Below, in pieces: positions 25,857 to 32,689 of a DNA stretch of 48,798 nt. The notes beneath the pieces are model-generated. The model worked only from the letters and a program-made list of their open reading frames with translations, had not been told where the DNA came from and made no database searches. The DNA is taken from NCBI GenBank assembly GCA_023418535.1, contig JAEZZN010000142.1, forward strand, positions 1 to 48,798, written 5' to 3'. Numbering within the stretch: position 1 is the stretch's first letter; each line of letters opens with the position of its first letter. The DNA is from Bacillota bacterium. Lineage in GTDB: Bacteria > Bacillota_A > Clostridia > Tissierellales > Peptoniphilaceae. Position numbers and translations under genes: made by a program.

Positions 25857-26782
25857 ATGAAAAATTTAAAAATATTTCCTAAAATATTTATACAAACATT
25901 CTCTATAATAGGAATAATAATTATATTAATACATACTCTAGTTTTCTTTATTTTCCCTAGAACGTATTTAGATTCAAGAAAATCTGAAATTTATAACAAA
26001 GCGAATGAAATTTCTAGAAATATGAATGGAAAAGATTTAAATTATGTGGAGAAAACTTTAGATTTATATTCTGAAACTGAGAAAGTAAAGGCTTATATAA
26101 AAGGTAATGACAAAAATGATGAAATAAAAATTTAAAATAAAGTAGATATTGATTTAGAAAGTAATAATAATTCACTGATAATTGAAGATAGAGAAATAGA
26201 ACTTAGTGATGGTCAGAAAATCCATATACAATTTATTTCTACAGCTGATATGCAGAAAGAAGCAAAAGAACTAAGTTTTAAATTTCTTCCTTATTCATTA
26301 TTAATATCTTTTTTATTTTCATTTATAGTTTCTTTTATTTATCACTTCATTCTATAAAAAACTTAAATAATGATGAAGAAAACTTAATTATAAATGATGT
26401 ATTAGAAGATGTATAAAAAAAATACGATATATTAGCAAATCAGAAAAATATAAATATAAATAACTATCTATCAGATGAAGAAATTTATATTGGAAAGAAT
26501 GCTTTAAATATAGTTTTATCGAATTTAATTGGGAACGCAGTAAAATATACAGAAATAGATGGAAATATTGATATTTGGGTAGATGAAGATTGGTTATACA
26601 TTAAAAATTCATATAATAATGACTCAGATATTGATAAAGTATTTGAAAATAATTTTGATTGGAATAAAGCTAATAGTAATGGATTGGGACTCTATATAGT
26701 AAGTAATTTATTAAATAATTATGATATAGAATATAAAATTGTGCAGAATGATGAGAGTTTTGTTTTTAAAATCAAAATGTAG
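25857..26782 (+). pseudogene. VncS-like sensor histidine kinase remnant
   Basis: The ATG at 25857 opens MKNLKIFPKIFIQTFSIIG, a first membrane helix and FPRTYLDSRKSEI, all VncS-like. A stop interrupts at 26133, the frame continues through the sensor part to a second membrane helix, shifts near 26345, has a further stop at 26414 and then reads an ATPase domain (IVLSNLIGNAVKYTEIDG, NGLGLYIVSNLLNNY) to the end at 26780. HAMP, the dimerisation helices and the phospho-acceptor His are missing, deleted between about 26343 and 26370. The partner regulator gene vncR, expected upstream, is also absent. Confidence 0.82.
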
Positions 26783-26844
26783 GATAAAAGAATAGACAAA
26801 AAATTAATAAAGCTAGTATAGAAATATAAAGATTTAGATTTAAG

Positions 26845-26871
26845 ATCTTATACAAAATATAAGATGTTTTT
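26845..26871 (+). terminator. Probable terminator of the decayed kinase gene
   Basis: ATCTTATA and TATAAGAT form an 8-base stem around CAAAA, then G and five T residues. Confidence 0.55.
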
Positions 26872-26943
26872 GGGAATTTTTGAGAAAAATTTGAGAAAAA
26901 ATAATGTAAATCATTGTAAATCAATGTATTAATATTTAAAATT

Positions 26944-27004
26944 AAAAAGCGGTTACTTTGGAATATACACATATGTAATGTAATATAATTCATTGTAATC
27001 GCTT
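26944..27004 (-). terminator. Terminator downstream of the tmRNA gene
   Basis: On the minus strand, AAGCGATTAC (from 27004) pairs with GTAACCGCTT (one G-T pair), followed by a T-rich run. The loop is long (38 bases) and itself partly foldable. Confidence 0.55.
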
Positions 27005-27013
27005 AAATATTCA

Positions 27014-27362
27014 TGGTGGAAGTGGCGAGAGTCGAACTCGCGTCCAAAGCATCTTCCGAAGAAATTTCTACATGTTTAGTTAATTTTTTTTGTTCCCGAT
27101 TTAGACGTTAATTAACAAAACTTCTAAATCAGTAGCTTCATAAAATCCGTATTTAACTCAAAGCTTTGTTAAATAGGTTTCCTACTAAATAATGATACTA
27201 GTTAGTAGCCGTAGGTTCTACTAAGTAGCATAAAGCAGCTATTAAGCTGCTAAAGCGAAGTTATTATCTTCTGCGTTTAAATTTAATTTGCTATTTTTAG
27301 GAAGTATGCCCTTCCACATGCTTATTCTTGTTCCAAAACCCTGTCGAAACCAAAACACTCCC
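27014..27362 (-). ncRNA. ssrA: tmRNA (trans-translation RNA)
   Basis: Rescues stalled ribosomes by acting as both tRNA and message. The 5' end GGGAGTG (27362-27356) pairs with CACTTCC before the encoded CCA at 27014, giving a 7-base acceptor stem with one G-U pair. GTTTCGACAGGG near the 5' end and GTTCGACTCTCG in the T-arm are standard. The tag frame ends in NAEDNNFALAA followed by tandem stops (TAA TAG). The exact resume codon is uncertain; the frame is open from about SKLNLNAEDNNFALAA. Length is 349 bases in one piece. It has a perfect promoter and lies divergent from the barnase-like gene. Confidence 0.97.
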
Positions 27363-27372
27363 GTGTCAATAT

Positions 27373-27414
27373 AGTATATTAATATATGACAAGATTGTCA
27401 AGATTGTGTATAAT
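27373..27414. promoter_or_regulatory. Back-to-back promoters for tmRNA and the barnase-like gene
   Basis: Minus strand: TTGACA (27396-27401) and TATACT (27373-27378), spacer 17, for tmRNA. Plus strand: ATGACA (27386-27391) and TATAAT (27409-27414), spacer 17, for the RNase gene. The two -35 elements sit inside one palindrome, TGACAAGATTGTCA (27387-27400), so the polymerases would compete. Confidence 0.78.
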
Positions 27415-27437
27415 CTAATAAAATAGGAAGGTAGAAT

Positions 27438-27988
27438 ATGAATAGAAAAAATATGAAAACTATCGTTTTCTATATAAGTATAATACTTTTAATTACTGGA
27501 TTATATTATATATTTGTAATAAAAAAGGATAATCCTGATAATAAAAAAAATATATCAATAGAGACGTCTTTAAATGAAACAAATGAAGAGAGTAAAGATT
27601 TAAAATCTGTAGAAACAGAAACGAATCTAGAAAATCCAGATGGTTCAAAAGTTGTTAAAAATAATAGTTACTATACTAAAGAAGATGTAGCCCTTTATTT
27701 GCATTTATATGGAGAGTTACCACCTAATTATTTAACAAAATCTAAAGCTAAAAAATTAGGCTGGGATTCGTCTAAAGGCAATCTTTGGGATGTTACAGAT
27801 AAAGGTGTAATTGGAGGAGATAGATTTTCAAATCGTGAAGGTAATTTACCTGATGATAATTATTTGAAGCTGATGTAAACTATAATGGAGGCTATAGGGG
27901 AGCTGAAAGATTGGTATACACTAAGGATGGTAAAGTAATATATTATACAGGAGACCATTATGAGAGCTTTGAGATTTTATATGAATAA
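27438..27988 (+). pseudogene. Barnase-family secreted RNase, frameshifted before the active site
   Basis: The ORF starts with a basic segment and a hydrophobic helix (residues ~9-27; signal or anchor), then an Asn/Glu/Ser linker. A barnase-like domain follows: YYTKEDVALYLHLYGELP, PNYLTKSKAKKLGWDSSKGNL, IGGDRFSNREGNLP. The frame then hits TAA at codon 147. Adding one base in the T-run at 27863-27865 restores FEADVNYNGGYRGAERLVYT and DHYESFEILYE with a stop at 27986-27988. These carry the counterparts of barnase Glu73, Arg83, Arg87 and His102. So every catalytic residue after Lys27/Arg59 lies behind the shift. It may be a true pseudogene, a phase-variable run or a sequencing slip. Confidence 0.85.
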
Positions 27989-28051
27989 TCATGATTGTAG
28001 ATATGATATAATAAAAAATAGAAATTTATCAAGAATAAATAAAGAGGAAAT

Positions 28052-29533
28052 ATGAAAAAATTTAGTGAAATTGTGGAAATTTTAAAAGAAAATAAATTAC
28101 TTGTAGACGCGTCAAATGTAGATATAGAAATCGAAGATATTAATTATGATTCTAGAAATGTTGTAAAAAATACTCTGTTTTTTTGCAAGGGAGTCCATTT
28201 TGATGTTAAATATTTGGAAGACGCAATAAATAGAGGAGCAAATTCATATATATCTGAAGAAAAATATGATTTAGATGCACCTTATATAATTGTAAATGAT
28301 ATTAGAAAAGCAATGTATATAGTTGCTAGATTTTTCTTTGATTATCCAGACAAAAAATTAAATTTAATAGGGGTAACTGCAACAAAAGGGAAGACAACTA
28401 CAGTTACTTTAATTAAAGAATCATTAGATTTATATGCAAAAGATCATGGTGAAAAACCAGCAGGAATGATTTCTACTACTTATACTTTTGATGGGGTGAA
28501 TGAATATGAATCACATTTATCAACTCCTGAATCTATTGAACTTAATAGAAATTTATACAATGCATATAATTCAGGATTAAAATATGTTGTAATAGAAGTT
28601 TCTTCACAATCATTAAAATATGATAGAGTTGATGGAATAAATTTCGATATAGCTGGAATAGTTACAATAGGTAGAGATCACATAGCTCCAAATGAACATC
28701 CAACAGTTGAAGACTATGTTGATTCTAAATTAAAACTTGCAGACATTGCTAATAAAATTGTGTACTGCAGAGATACAGATCATTTAGATAGGATAGAAAA
28801 TAAATTAAAAGATATGAATGCTGTATCATTTGCCGCTGAACATCCTGCTGACTACAATATAACGAATTTAAGATTTGAAGATGGTTTCACTAAATTTACA
28901 TTTGATGAAAATGATTTTGAATTAAATATGATTGGTAAATTTAATAGTGTGAATGCAGCATGTGCATTATTGGTTCTTAAACATTTTGGAATTGATTATA
29001 AATATGCTAAAGAAGTATTTAGAAATATTGTAATTCCTGGAAGAAGTAATTTACTAATATCCGAAGATGGTAAAAAAACAATATTTGTAGACTATGCTCA
29101 CAATGAATTAAGTTTTACTAAAAACTTTGAAATGCTTAAAGAAAATTTCCCTGATTATAAGATAGTTACATTATTCAGTGCGAGAGGAAGTAAAGCTTTC
29201 AATAGAAGAAAAGAATCAGCTGTTGTTGTAAGTAATCATTCAGACTATATTTATTTAATTCCAATTGAACCAAATTATGAAGAATTAAGAGATATATATG
29301 ATAGTTTAATCAAGAATTTCACATGGGATATTCCTTATGAAGAATTTGAAACAAGAGTGGATGGATTAGAAAAAGCATTTAGAACTTTTGGAGAAAAGAC
29401 TATATTATTTATTGCTGGAAAGGGAGATGAGAGATATCAATCAGTTAAAGGTGAATATATAGAGATTGAATCTGACTTACAAGCCGCAACTAGACTTATA
29501 AATGAGTACAATAAAAATAATCCCAAAGAATAG
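28052..29533 (+). CDS. murE: MurE-type UDP-N-acetylmuramyl-tripeptide synthetase
   Basis: ATP-dependent Mur ligase that adds the third residue to the peptidoglycan stem peptide. 493 residues with the three domains in order: UDP-binding (DINYDSRNVVKNTLFFCKG near 30-48), ATPase with VTATKGKTTT (108-117), STPESIELNR and VVIEVSSQSL, and a C-terminal ligase domain (VDYAHNELSF, FSARGSK). The motif that reads DNPR in meso-DAP-adding MurE appears to be IEPN here (LIPIEPNYEEL), so DAP is unlikely; Lys or Orn is my inference. GAGGAA precedes the ATG. It sits between the barnase-like gene and the barstar fusion, 8 bases before the latter. Confidence 0.85.
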   Translation: MKKFSEIVEILKENKLLVDASNVDIEIEDINYDSRNVVKNTLFFCKGVHFDVKYLEDAINRGANSYISEEKYDLDAPYIIVNDIRKAMYIVARFFFDYPDKKLNLIGVTATKGKTTTVTLIKESLDLYAKDHGEKPAGMISTTYTFDGVNEYESHLSTPESIELNRNLYNAYNSGLKYVVIEVSSQSLKYDRVDGINFDIAGIVTIGRDHIAPNEHPTVEDYVDSKLKLADIANKIVYCRDTDHLDRIENKLKDMNAVSFAAEHPADYNITNLRFEDGFTKFTFDENDFELNMIGKFNSVNAACALLVLKHFGIDYKYAKEVFRNIVIPGRSNLLISEDGKKTIFVDYAHNELSFTKNFEMLKENFPDYKIVTLFSARGSKAFNRRKESAVVVSNHSDYIYLIPIEPNYEELRDIYDSLIKNFTWDIPYEEFETRVDGLEKAFRTFGEKTILFIAGKGDERYQSVKGEYIEIESDLQAATRLINEYNKNNPKE

Positions 29534-29541
29534 GAATAAAA

Positions 29542-30351
29542 ATGATTAAAATAGATGCGAAAAATATTTTATCAAAAGAAAATTTTCATAATGAAATGAA
29601 ACATTTATTTAGTTTTCCAGATTATTACGGTAATAATCTGGATTCATTATGGGATTTATTGACTGAGAAAAATGAATTAAATATAGCTATTTATAATTAT
29701 AAATATTTTGAGAAAAATCTTGGAGTATATGGTAATAAAATTATAGATTTATTCAAAGAATTAGAAAAGATGGAAGAATATAATATTAATTTTGTCGAAA
29801 ATGAAGAAGAAATTAAATATGGTTCAAATTTAAAAGATATCACAATTAAATCAATATATAATAAAACTCCTAAAATAGATGATACTGTATATATTGCAGA
29901 AGGAGCTAGGATACTTGGAGATGTAGTTTTACATGAGAATGTAAATATTTGGTATAATGCAACACTTAGAGCTGATGAAAATCAAATTGAAATTGGTAAA
30001 AATTCCAATGTTCAAGATAATGCAGTTATCCATTTATCAGAAAATTCAAAAGTAATAATTGGAGAAAATGTTACCGTAGGGCATAGTGCTATAGTCCATG
30101 GTGCAATCATTGAAGACAATGTAATTATTGGAATGGGAGCTACAATATTAGATAATGCAGTGATAGGTAAAAATAGTATAATAGCCGCAAATGCACTTGT
30201 TTCAAAGGATAAAATTATCCCAGAAGGATCACTAGTTATAGGTGTCCCTGGAAAAGTTGTTAGAAAGCTTACTGACGAAGAAATTGGAGCTAATATAAAA
30301 AATTCTAAAAAATATGTAAATAATGCAAAGGCTAACATGAAAAACAGCTAA
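29542..30351 (+). CDS. Barstar-like domain fused to a gamma-carbonic-anhydrase-like beta helix
   Basis: One 269-residue ORF with two unrelated domains. Residues 1-90 look like barstar, the intracellular inhibitor of barnase: FPDYYGNNLDSLWDLLT keeps all barnase-contact positions (Tyr28, Tyr29, Asn32, Asp34, Trp37, Asp38). Residues ~100-260 are a left-handed beta helix of the YtoA/YrdA/CamH group (NKTPKIDDTVYIAEGA, NIWYNATLRAD, VTVGHSAIVHG, VIGVPGKVVRKL), with His164, His181 and His186 as likely metal ligands. No ATG or ribosome binding site lies near the domain junction, so it is a true fusion. AGGA precedes the start, and murE ends 8 bases upstream. The barnase-like gene two genes upstream is the natural partner of the first domain. 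The enzyme activity of the second domain is not proven. Confidence 0.87.
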   Translation: MIKIDAKNILSKENFHNEMKHLFSFPDYYGNNLDSLWDLLTEKNELNIAIYNYKYFEKNLGVYGNKIIDLFKELEKMEEYNINFVENEEEIKYGSNLKDITIKSIYNKTPKIDDTVYIAEGARILGDVVLHENVNIWYNATLRADENQIEIGKNSNVQDNAVIHLSENSKVIIGENVTVGHSAIVHGAIIEDNVIIGMGATILDNAVIGKNSIIAANALVSKDKIIPEGSLVIGVPGKVVRKLTDEEIGANIKNSKKYVNNAKANMKNS

Positions 30352-30371
30352 TTTTAGCGAAAAAAAGAAAC

Positions 30372-30400
30372 TTGACAAGAAAGATTTTAAGTTGTATTAT
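30372..30400 (+). promoter_or_regulatory. Sigma-A promoter of the EIIB gene
   Basis: Perfect TTGACA (30372-30377) and TATTAT (30395-30400) with a 17-base spacer, 21 bases after the fusion gene. Confidence 0.78.
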
Positions 30401-30416
30401 ATGTGAAATTGTATTT

Positions 30417-30432
30417 ATAAAAACGGTTTTAT
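30417..30432 (+). promoter_or_regulatory. LacI-type operator, second copy of the AAAACGGTT core
   Basis: ATAAAAACGGTTTTAT is a near-palindrome that lies about ten bases after the predicted transcription start. It shares AAAACGGTT with the operator at 3463-3476 and sits in the same place relative to its promoter. It misses two fixed bases of the cre consensus, so a sugar-specific LacI-family repressor is as likely as CcpA. Confidence 0.55.
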
Positions 30433-30482
30433 TTATTACAATTTATTAACAAGTAAGAAATATAAATAAATTTGGAGGCAAT

Positions 30483-30746
30483 ATGAGTACATCAGATTTA
30501 ACATTAACACTTTTAGAGAATCTTGGCGGTATGGACAATATTGAATCTGTTTCCAATTGTAATACAAGAGTTAGAGTTAATGTGAAAGATAAGAATATAA
30601 TAAATAATGAAGAATTAAAGAAAATCGAAGGAGTTATTGGTGTAGTTCCATTTGGATCACAAGTTCAAATAATATTAGGACCAAGAACTTCAGAACTTGC
30701 AGATGTATTTTTAAATAAATTAAAATTAACAAATGCTAATAAATAA
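30483..30746 (+). CDS. Stand-alone PTS EIIB domain, glucose family
   Basis: An 87-residue phosphotransfer domain. The phosphorylation site is Cys26 in SNCNTRVRVNVKD, the classic CxTRLR motif of the glucose/N-acetylglucosamine/sucrose EIIB family. IEGVIGVVPFGSQVQIILG forms the rest of the fold. EIIA and EIIC are not attached or adjacent, so it must work with a permease encoded elsewhere, or serve in regulation. GGAGG precedes the ATG. It has its own sigma-A promoter, a LacI-type operator in the leader and a terminator, so it is a single-gene, sugar-regulated unit. Confidence 0.9.
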   Translation: MSTSDLTLTLLENLGGMDNIESVSNCNTRVRVNVKDKNIINNEELKKIEGVIGVVPFGSQVQIILGPRTSELADVFLNKLKLTNANK

Positions 30747-30763
30747 TTGAATATTGTTTAAGA

Positions 30764-30798
30764 AATGCTACAAATCAATTGATTTGTGGTATTTTTTT
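30764..30798 (+). terminator. Terminator of the EIIB gene
   Basis: AATGCTACAAATC pairs with GATTTGTGGTATT (two G-T pairs) around AATT, ending in a run of T. Confidence 0.82.
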
Positions 30799-30835
30799 AT
30801 TTAAATCTACGAATGTAATTTTTTATATGTTTATA

Positions 30836-30865
30836 TAAAAATAGCAAATCGTAAAGATTCGCTAT
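30836..30865 (-). terminator. Terminator of queT
   Basis: On the minus strand, ATAGCGAATC and GATTTGCTAT (one G-T pair) form a 10-base stem, followed by T-rich sequence. Confidence 0.78.
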
Positions 30866-30881
30866 AATTCTATAAATTTTA

Positions 30882-31409
30882 TTAAATTTCAGCAGGCTTA
30901 TTTTTATTTAATAAAGATTTATCTTCTCTATAAGCTCCGATAGCATTCATAAATGCTTTATTATTCTTTAATAATTTAAATACTGGAACAGATATTATCG
31001 TCATAATTATAAATTCTGAAGCCATAACTTGAATTGTCATTAACCAAAATGAACCGAATCCTGCTAAAAATGAAAGTTCATATCCTATAATAAATGAGAA
31101 TACTGTAGGCCATATTGATGCAATTATTAAATTTCTACTTTTTGATATGAAATATAGAGAAATTGCAGTGTGTAATGTTCCGAATACTATATCGAACATT
31201 CCTAATGGTGACCAAAAATTAGATATAAACACTCCAAGTGTAACACCGATTGCATTTATTGGATTAAAAAATGCCAATAAATTTAGAATTTCAGAATAAC
31301 GAAATTGTATAGCTCCATATGCTACGGGAGCTACGGATAAAGTTAAAGCAACATATAAAGCTGCTATAATAGCTTGTCTTGACAATTGTTCTAATGATAT
31401 TTTCTTCAT
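30882..31409 (-). CDS. queT: QueT-type queuosine-precursor transporter (ECF substrate-binding component)
   Basis: Membrane S-component of 175 residues that binds a queuosine precursor (preQ0/preQ1) for an energy-coupling-factor importer. Signatures: AALYVALTLSVAPVAYGAIQ, then QFRYSEILNLLAFFNPINAI, GVFISNFWSPLGMFDIVFG and TLHTAISLYFISK. About six hydrophobic segments are present. The shared ECF module (two ATPases and EcfT) is not in the window. AAGGAGG precedes the ATG and is part of the upstream riboswitch, so translation should be shut when preQ1 is abundant. The gene is a single unit with its own promoter and terminator. Confidence 0.92.
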   Translation of the reverse strand: MKKISLEQLSRQAIIAALYVALTLSVAPVAYGAIQFRYSEILNLLAFFNPINAIGVTLGVFISNFWSPLGMFDIVFGTLHTAISLYFISKSRNLIIASIWPTVFSFIIGYELSFLAGFGSFWLMTIQVMASEFIIMTIISVPVFKLLKNNKAFMNAIGAYREDKSLLNKNKPAEI

Positions 31410-31413
31410 TTGT

Positions 31414-31452
31414 CCTCCTTGATTTTTTTAGTGGGTGCCAAGTAAACACTGT
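31414..31452 (-). promoter_or_regulatory. preQ1-I-like riboswitch in front of queT
   Basis: The minus-strand leader reads CAGTG, a 12-13-base loop with ACTTGGCACC, then CACT, an A-rich tail and TCAAGGAGG before the ATG. AGTG/CACT forms the short P1 stem, and the loop CC can pair with GG of AAGG to make the pseudoknot. This is the H-type layout and ACCC...AAAAAA...AAGG pattern of class I preQ1 switches. The paired GG belongs to the ribosome binding site, so control would be translational. Position before queT strongly supports it. Confidence 0.78.
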
Positions 31453-31473
31453 ATATAAAATATATACTCAACT

Positions 31474-31502
31474 AGTATAGCTAAATAAAATATAAAGTTC
31501 AA
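31474..31502 (-). promoter_or_regulatory. Promoter of queT
   Basis: On the minus strand, TTGAAC (31497-31502) and TATACT (31474-31479) lie 17 bases apart. Transcription would begin just upstream of the riboswitch. Confidence 0.7.
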
Positions 31503-31736
31503 GATTTTTGAATTTTATATTTTATAAAATCTATATATTTAACAATTTATTTAGTTAAAAATTAAATGAAAACATAATCATAAACTGATATAATAATTAT
31601 GATATAACAATTGATATTTTAGAGATAAACAACTTAAAAATAGAGTTTTACTATATTTAAGATATGTAATTATTTGGTAGTTAAAATTGATTAGTTGTAA
31701 ATATAAATGGAAAATTTTTAATATAGAGGAGATAAC

Positions 31737-32681
31737 ATGAAAAAATATGTAATTGGAGTAGATATTGGTGGAAGAAGTATGAAATTTGGTTTATTTACTT
31801 CTGATGGGGAATTAATAAATAAATCTAGTATTCCAACACATACTGAAAATGATGGGGAGACAATTTTATCTGATTTAGAAACACATCTAAAAAAGATGAT
31901 TGAAAAATTTGAGTTGAGCGAAGAAAACCTTGAAGGAGTTGGTATAGGAATACCAGGTCCAATACTTAATAAAAGTATTGTAAAAACAGCTGTAAACCTA
32001 GGTTGGAGAGAGCCTACTCATGTAAAAGAGTATTTAGAACCAAGACTAAATGTTAAAATTTTAGTTGAAAATGATGCAAATGTTGCTGCACTTGGAGAAT
32101 TATGGAAAGGCGCAGGAGAATATGTAAATAATTTGGTGATGATTACACTTGGTACAGGAGTTGGGGGTGGAATAGTTATTGATGGGAAAATTGTTTCTGG
32201 GACAACCGGTTCAGGTGGTGAAGTTGGACATATGCCAATGTTAGAAAATCCAATGCAAAGAAAGTGCGCCTGCGGAGGTGATAGATGTTTAGAACTTGTA
32301 GCTTCAGCAACTGGACTAGAACACAGTGCTACAAATTATCTTTTTGAACATGATGATAGTTCAAAATTGAGAGAAGTAGACAATATTGATGCAAGAGTTA
32401 TATTTGAATATGCACAAGAGGGTGATAAAGTAGCCGAAGTTATAGTTGATGATTATGCAAATCATTTAGCAAGGGGACTCGGTATACTTTCTGCAATAGT
32501 AGATCCAGAAATGTTTGTAATAGGCGGTGGAGTATCTAATGCAGGAGATTATTTATTAGATAAGGTTAAAGCTGCTTATAAAGATGTTGCTTTTTCAGTA
32601 ACAAGAGATGTAATTTTCAAGATTGCAGAATTAGGTAATGATGCAGGAATGTATGGGGCAGCTAAATTAATGATTAGTTAG
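31737..32681 (+). CDS. glk: Glucokinase, ROK family
   Basis: Phosphorylates glucose (for example from maltodextrin breakdown) with ATP. 314 residues. IGVDIGGRSMKFGLF is the N-terminal phosphate loop, ENDANVAALGE contains the catalytic Asp113, and GTGVGGGIVIDG binds ATP. The ROK zinc site is His165 with Cys177, Cys179 and Cys184 (CACGGDRCLE), and EVGH is intact. The CxCGxxxCxE pattern and length fit Firmicute Glk rather than a ROK repressor; there is no N-terminal helix-turn-helix. AGAGGAG precedes the ATG. addB follows after 8 bases, so the two may be cotranscribed, although the functions are unrelated. Confidence 0.92.
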   Translation: MKKYVIGVDIGGRSMKFGLFTSDGELINKSSIPTHTENDGETILSDLETHLKKMIEKFELSEENLEGVGIGIPGPILNKSIVKTAVNLGWREPTHVKEYLEPRLNVKILVENDANVAALGELWKGAGEYVNNLVMITLGTGVGGGIVIDGKIVSGTTGSGGEVGHMPMLENPMQRKCACGGDRCLELVASATGLEHSATNYLFEHDDSSKLREVDNIDARVIFEYAQEGDKVAEVIVDDYANHLARGLGILSAIVDPEMFVIGGGVSNAGDYLLDKVKAAYKDVAFSVTRDVIFKIAELGNDAGMYGAAKLMIS

Positions 32682-32689
32682 GAATTTAT

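Noticed and set aside
29840..29880. Separate start for the gamma-carbonic-anhydrase domain
   Set aside because: No in-frame ATG, GTG or TTG with a ribosome binding site lies near the junction, so the two domains are read as one ORF.
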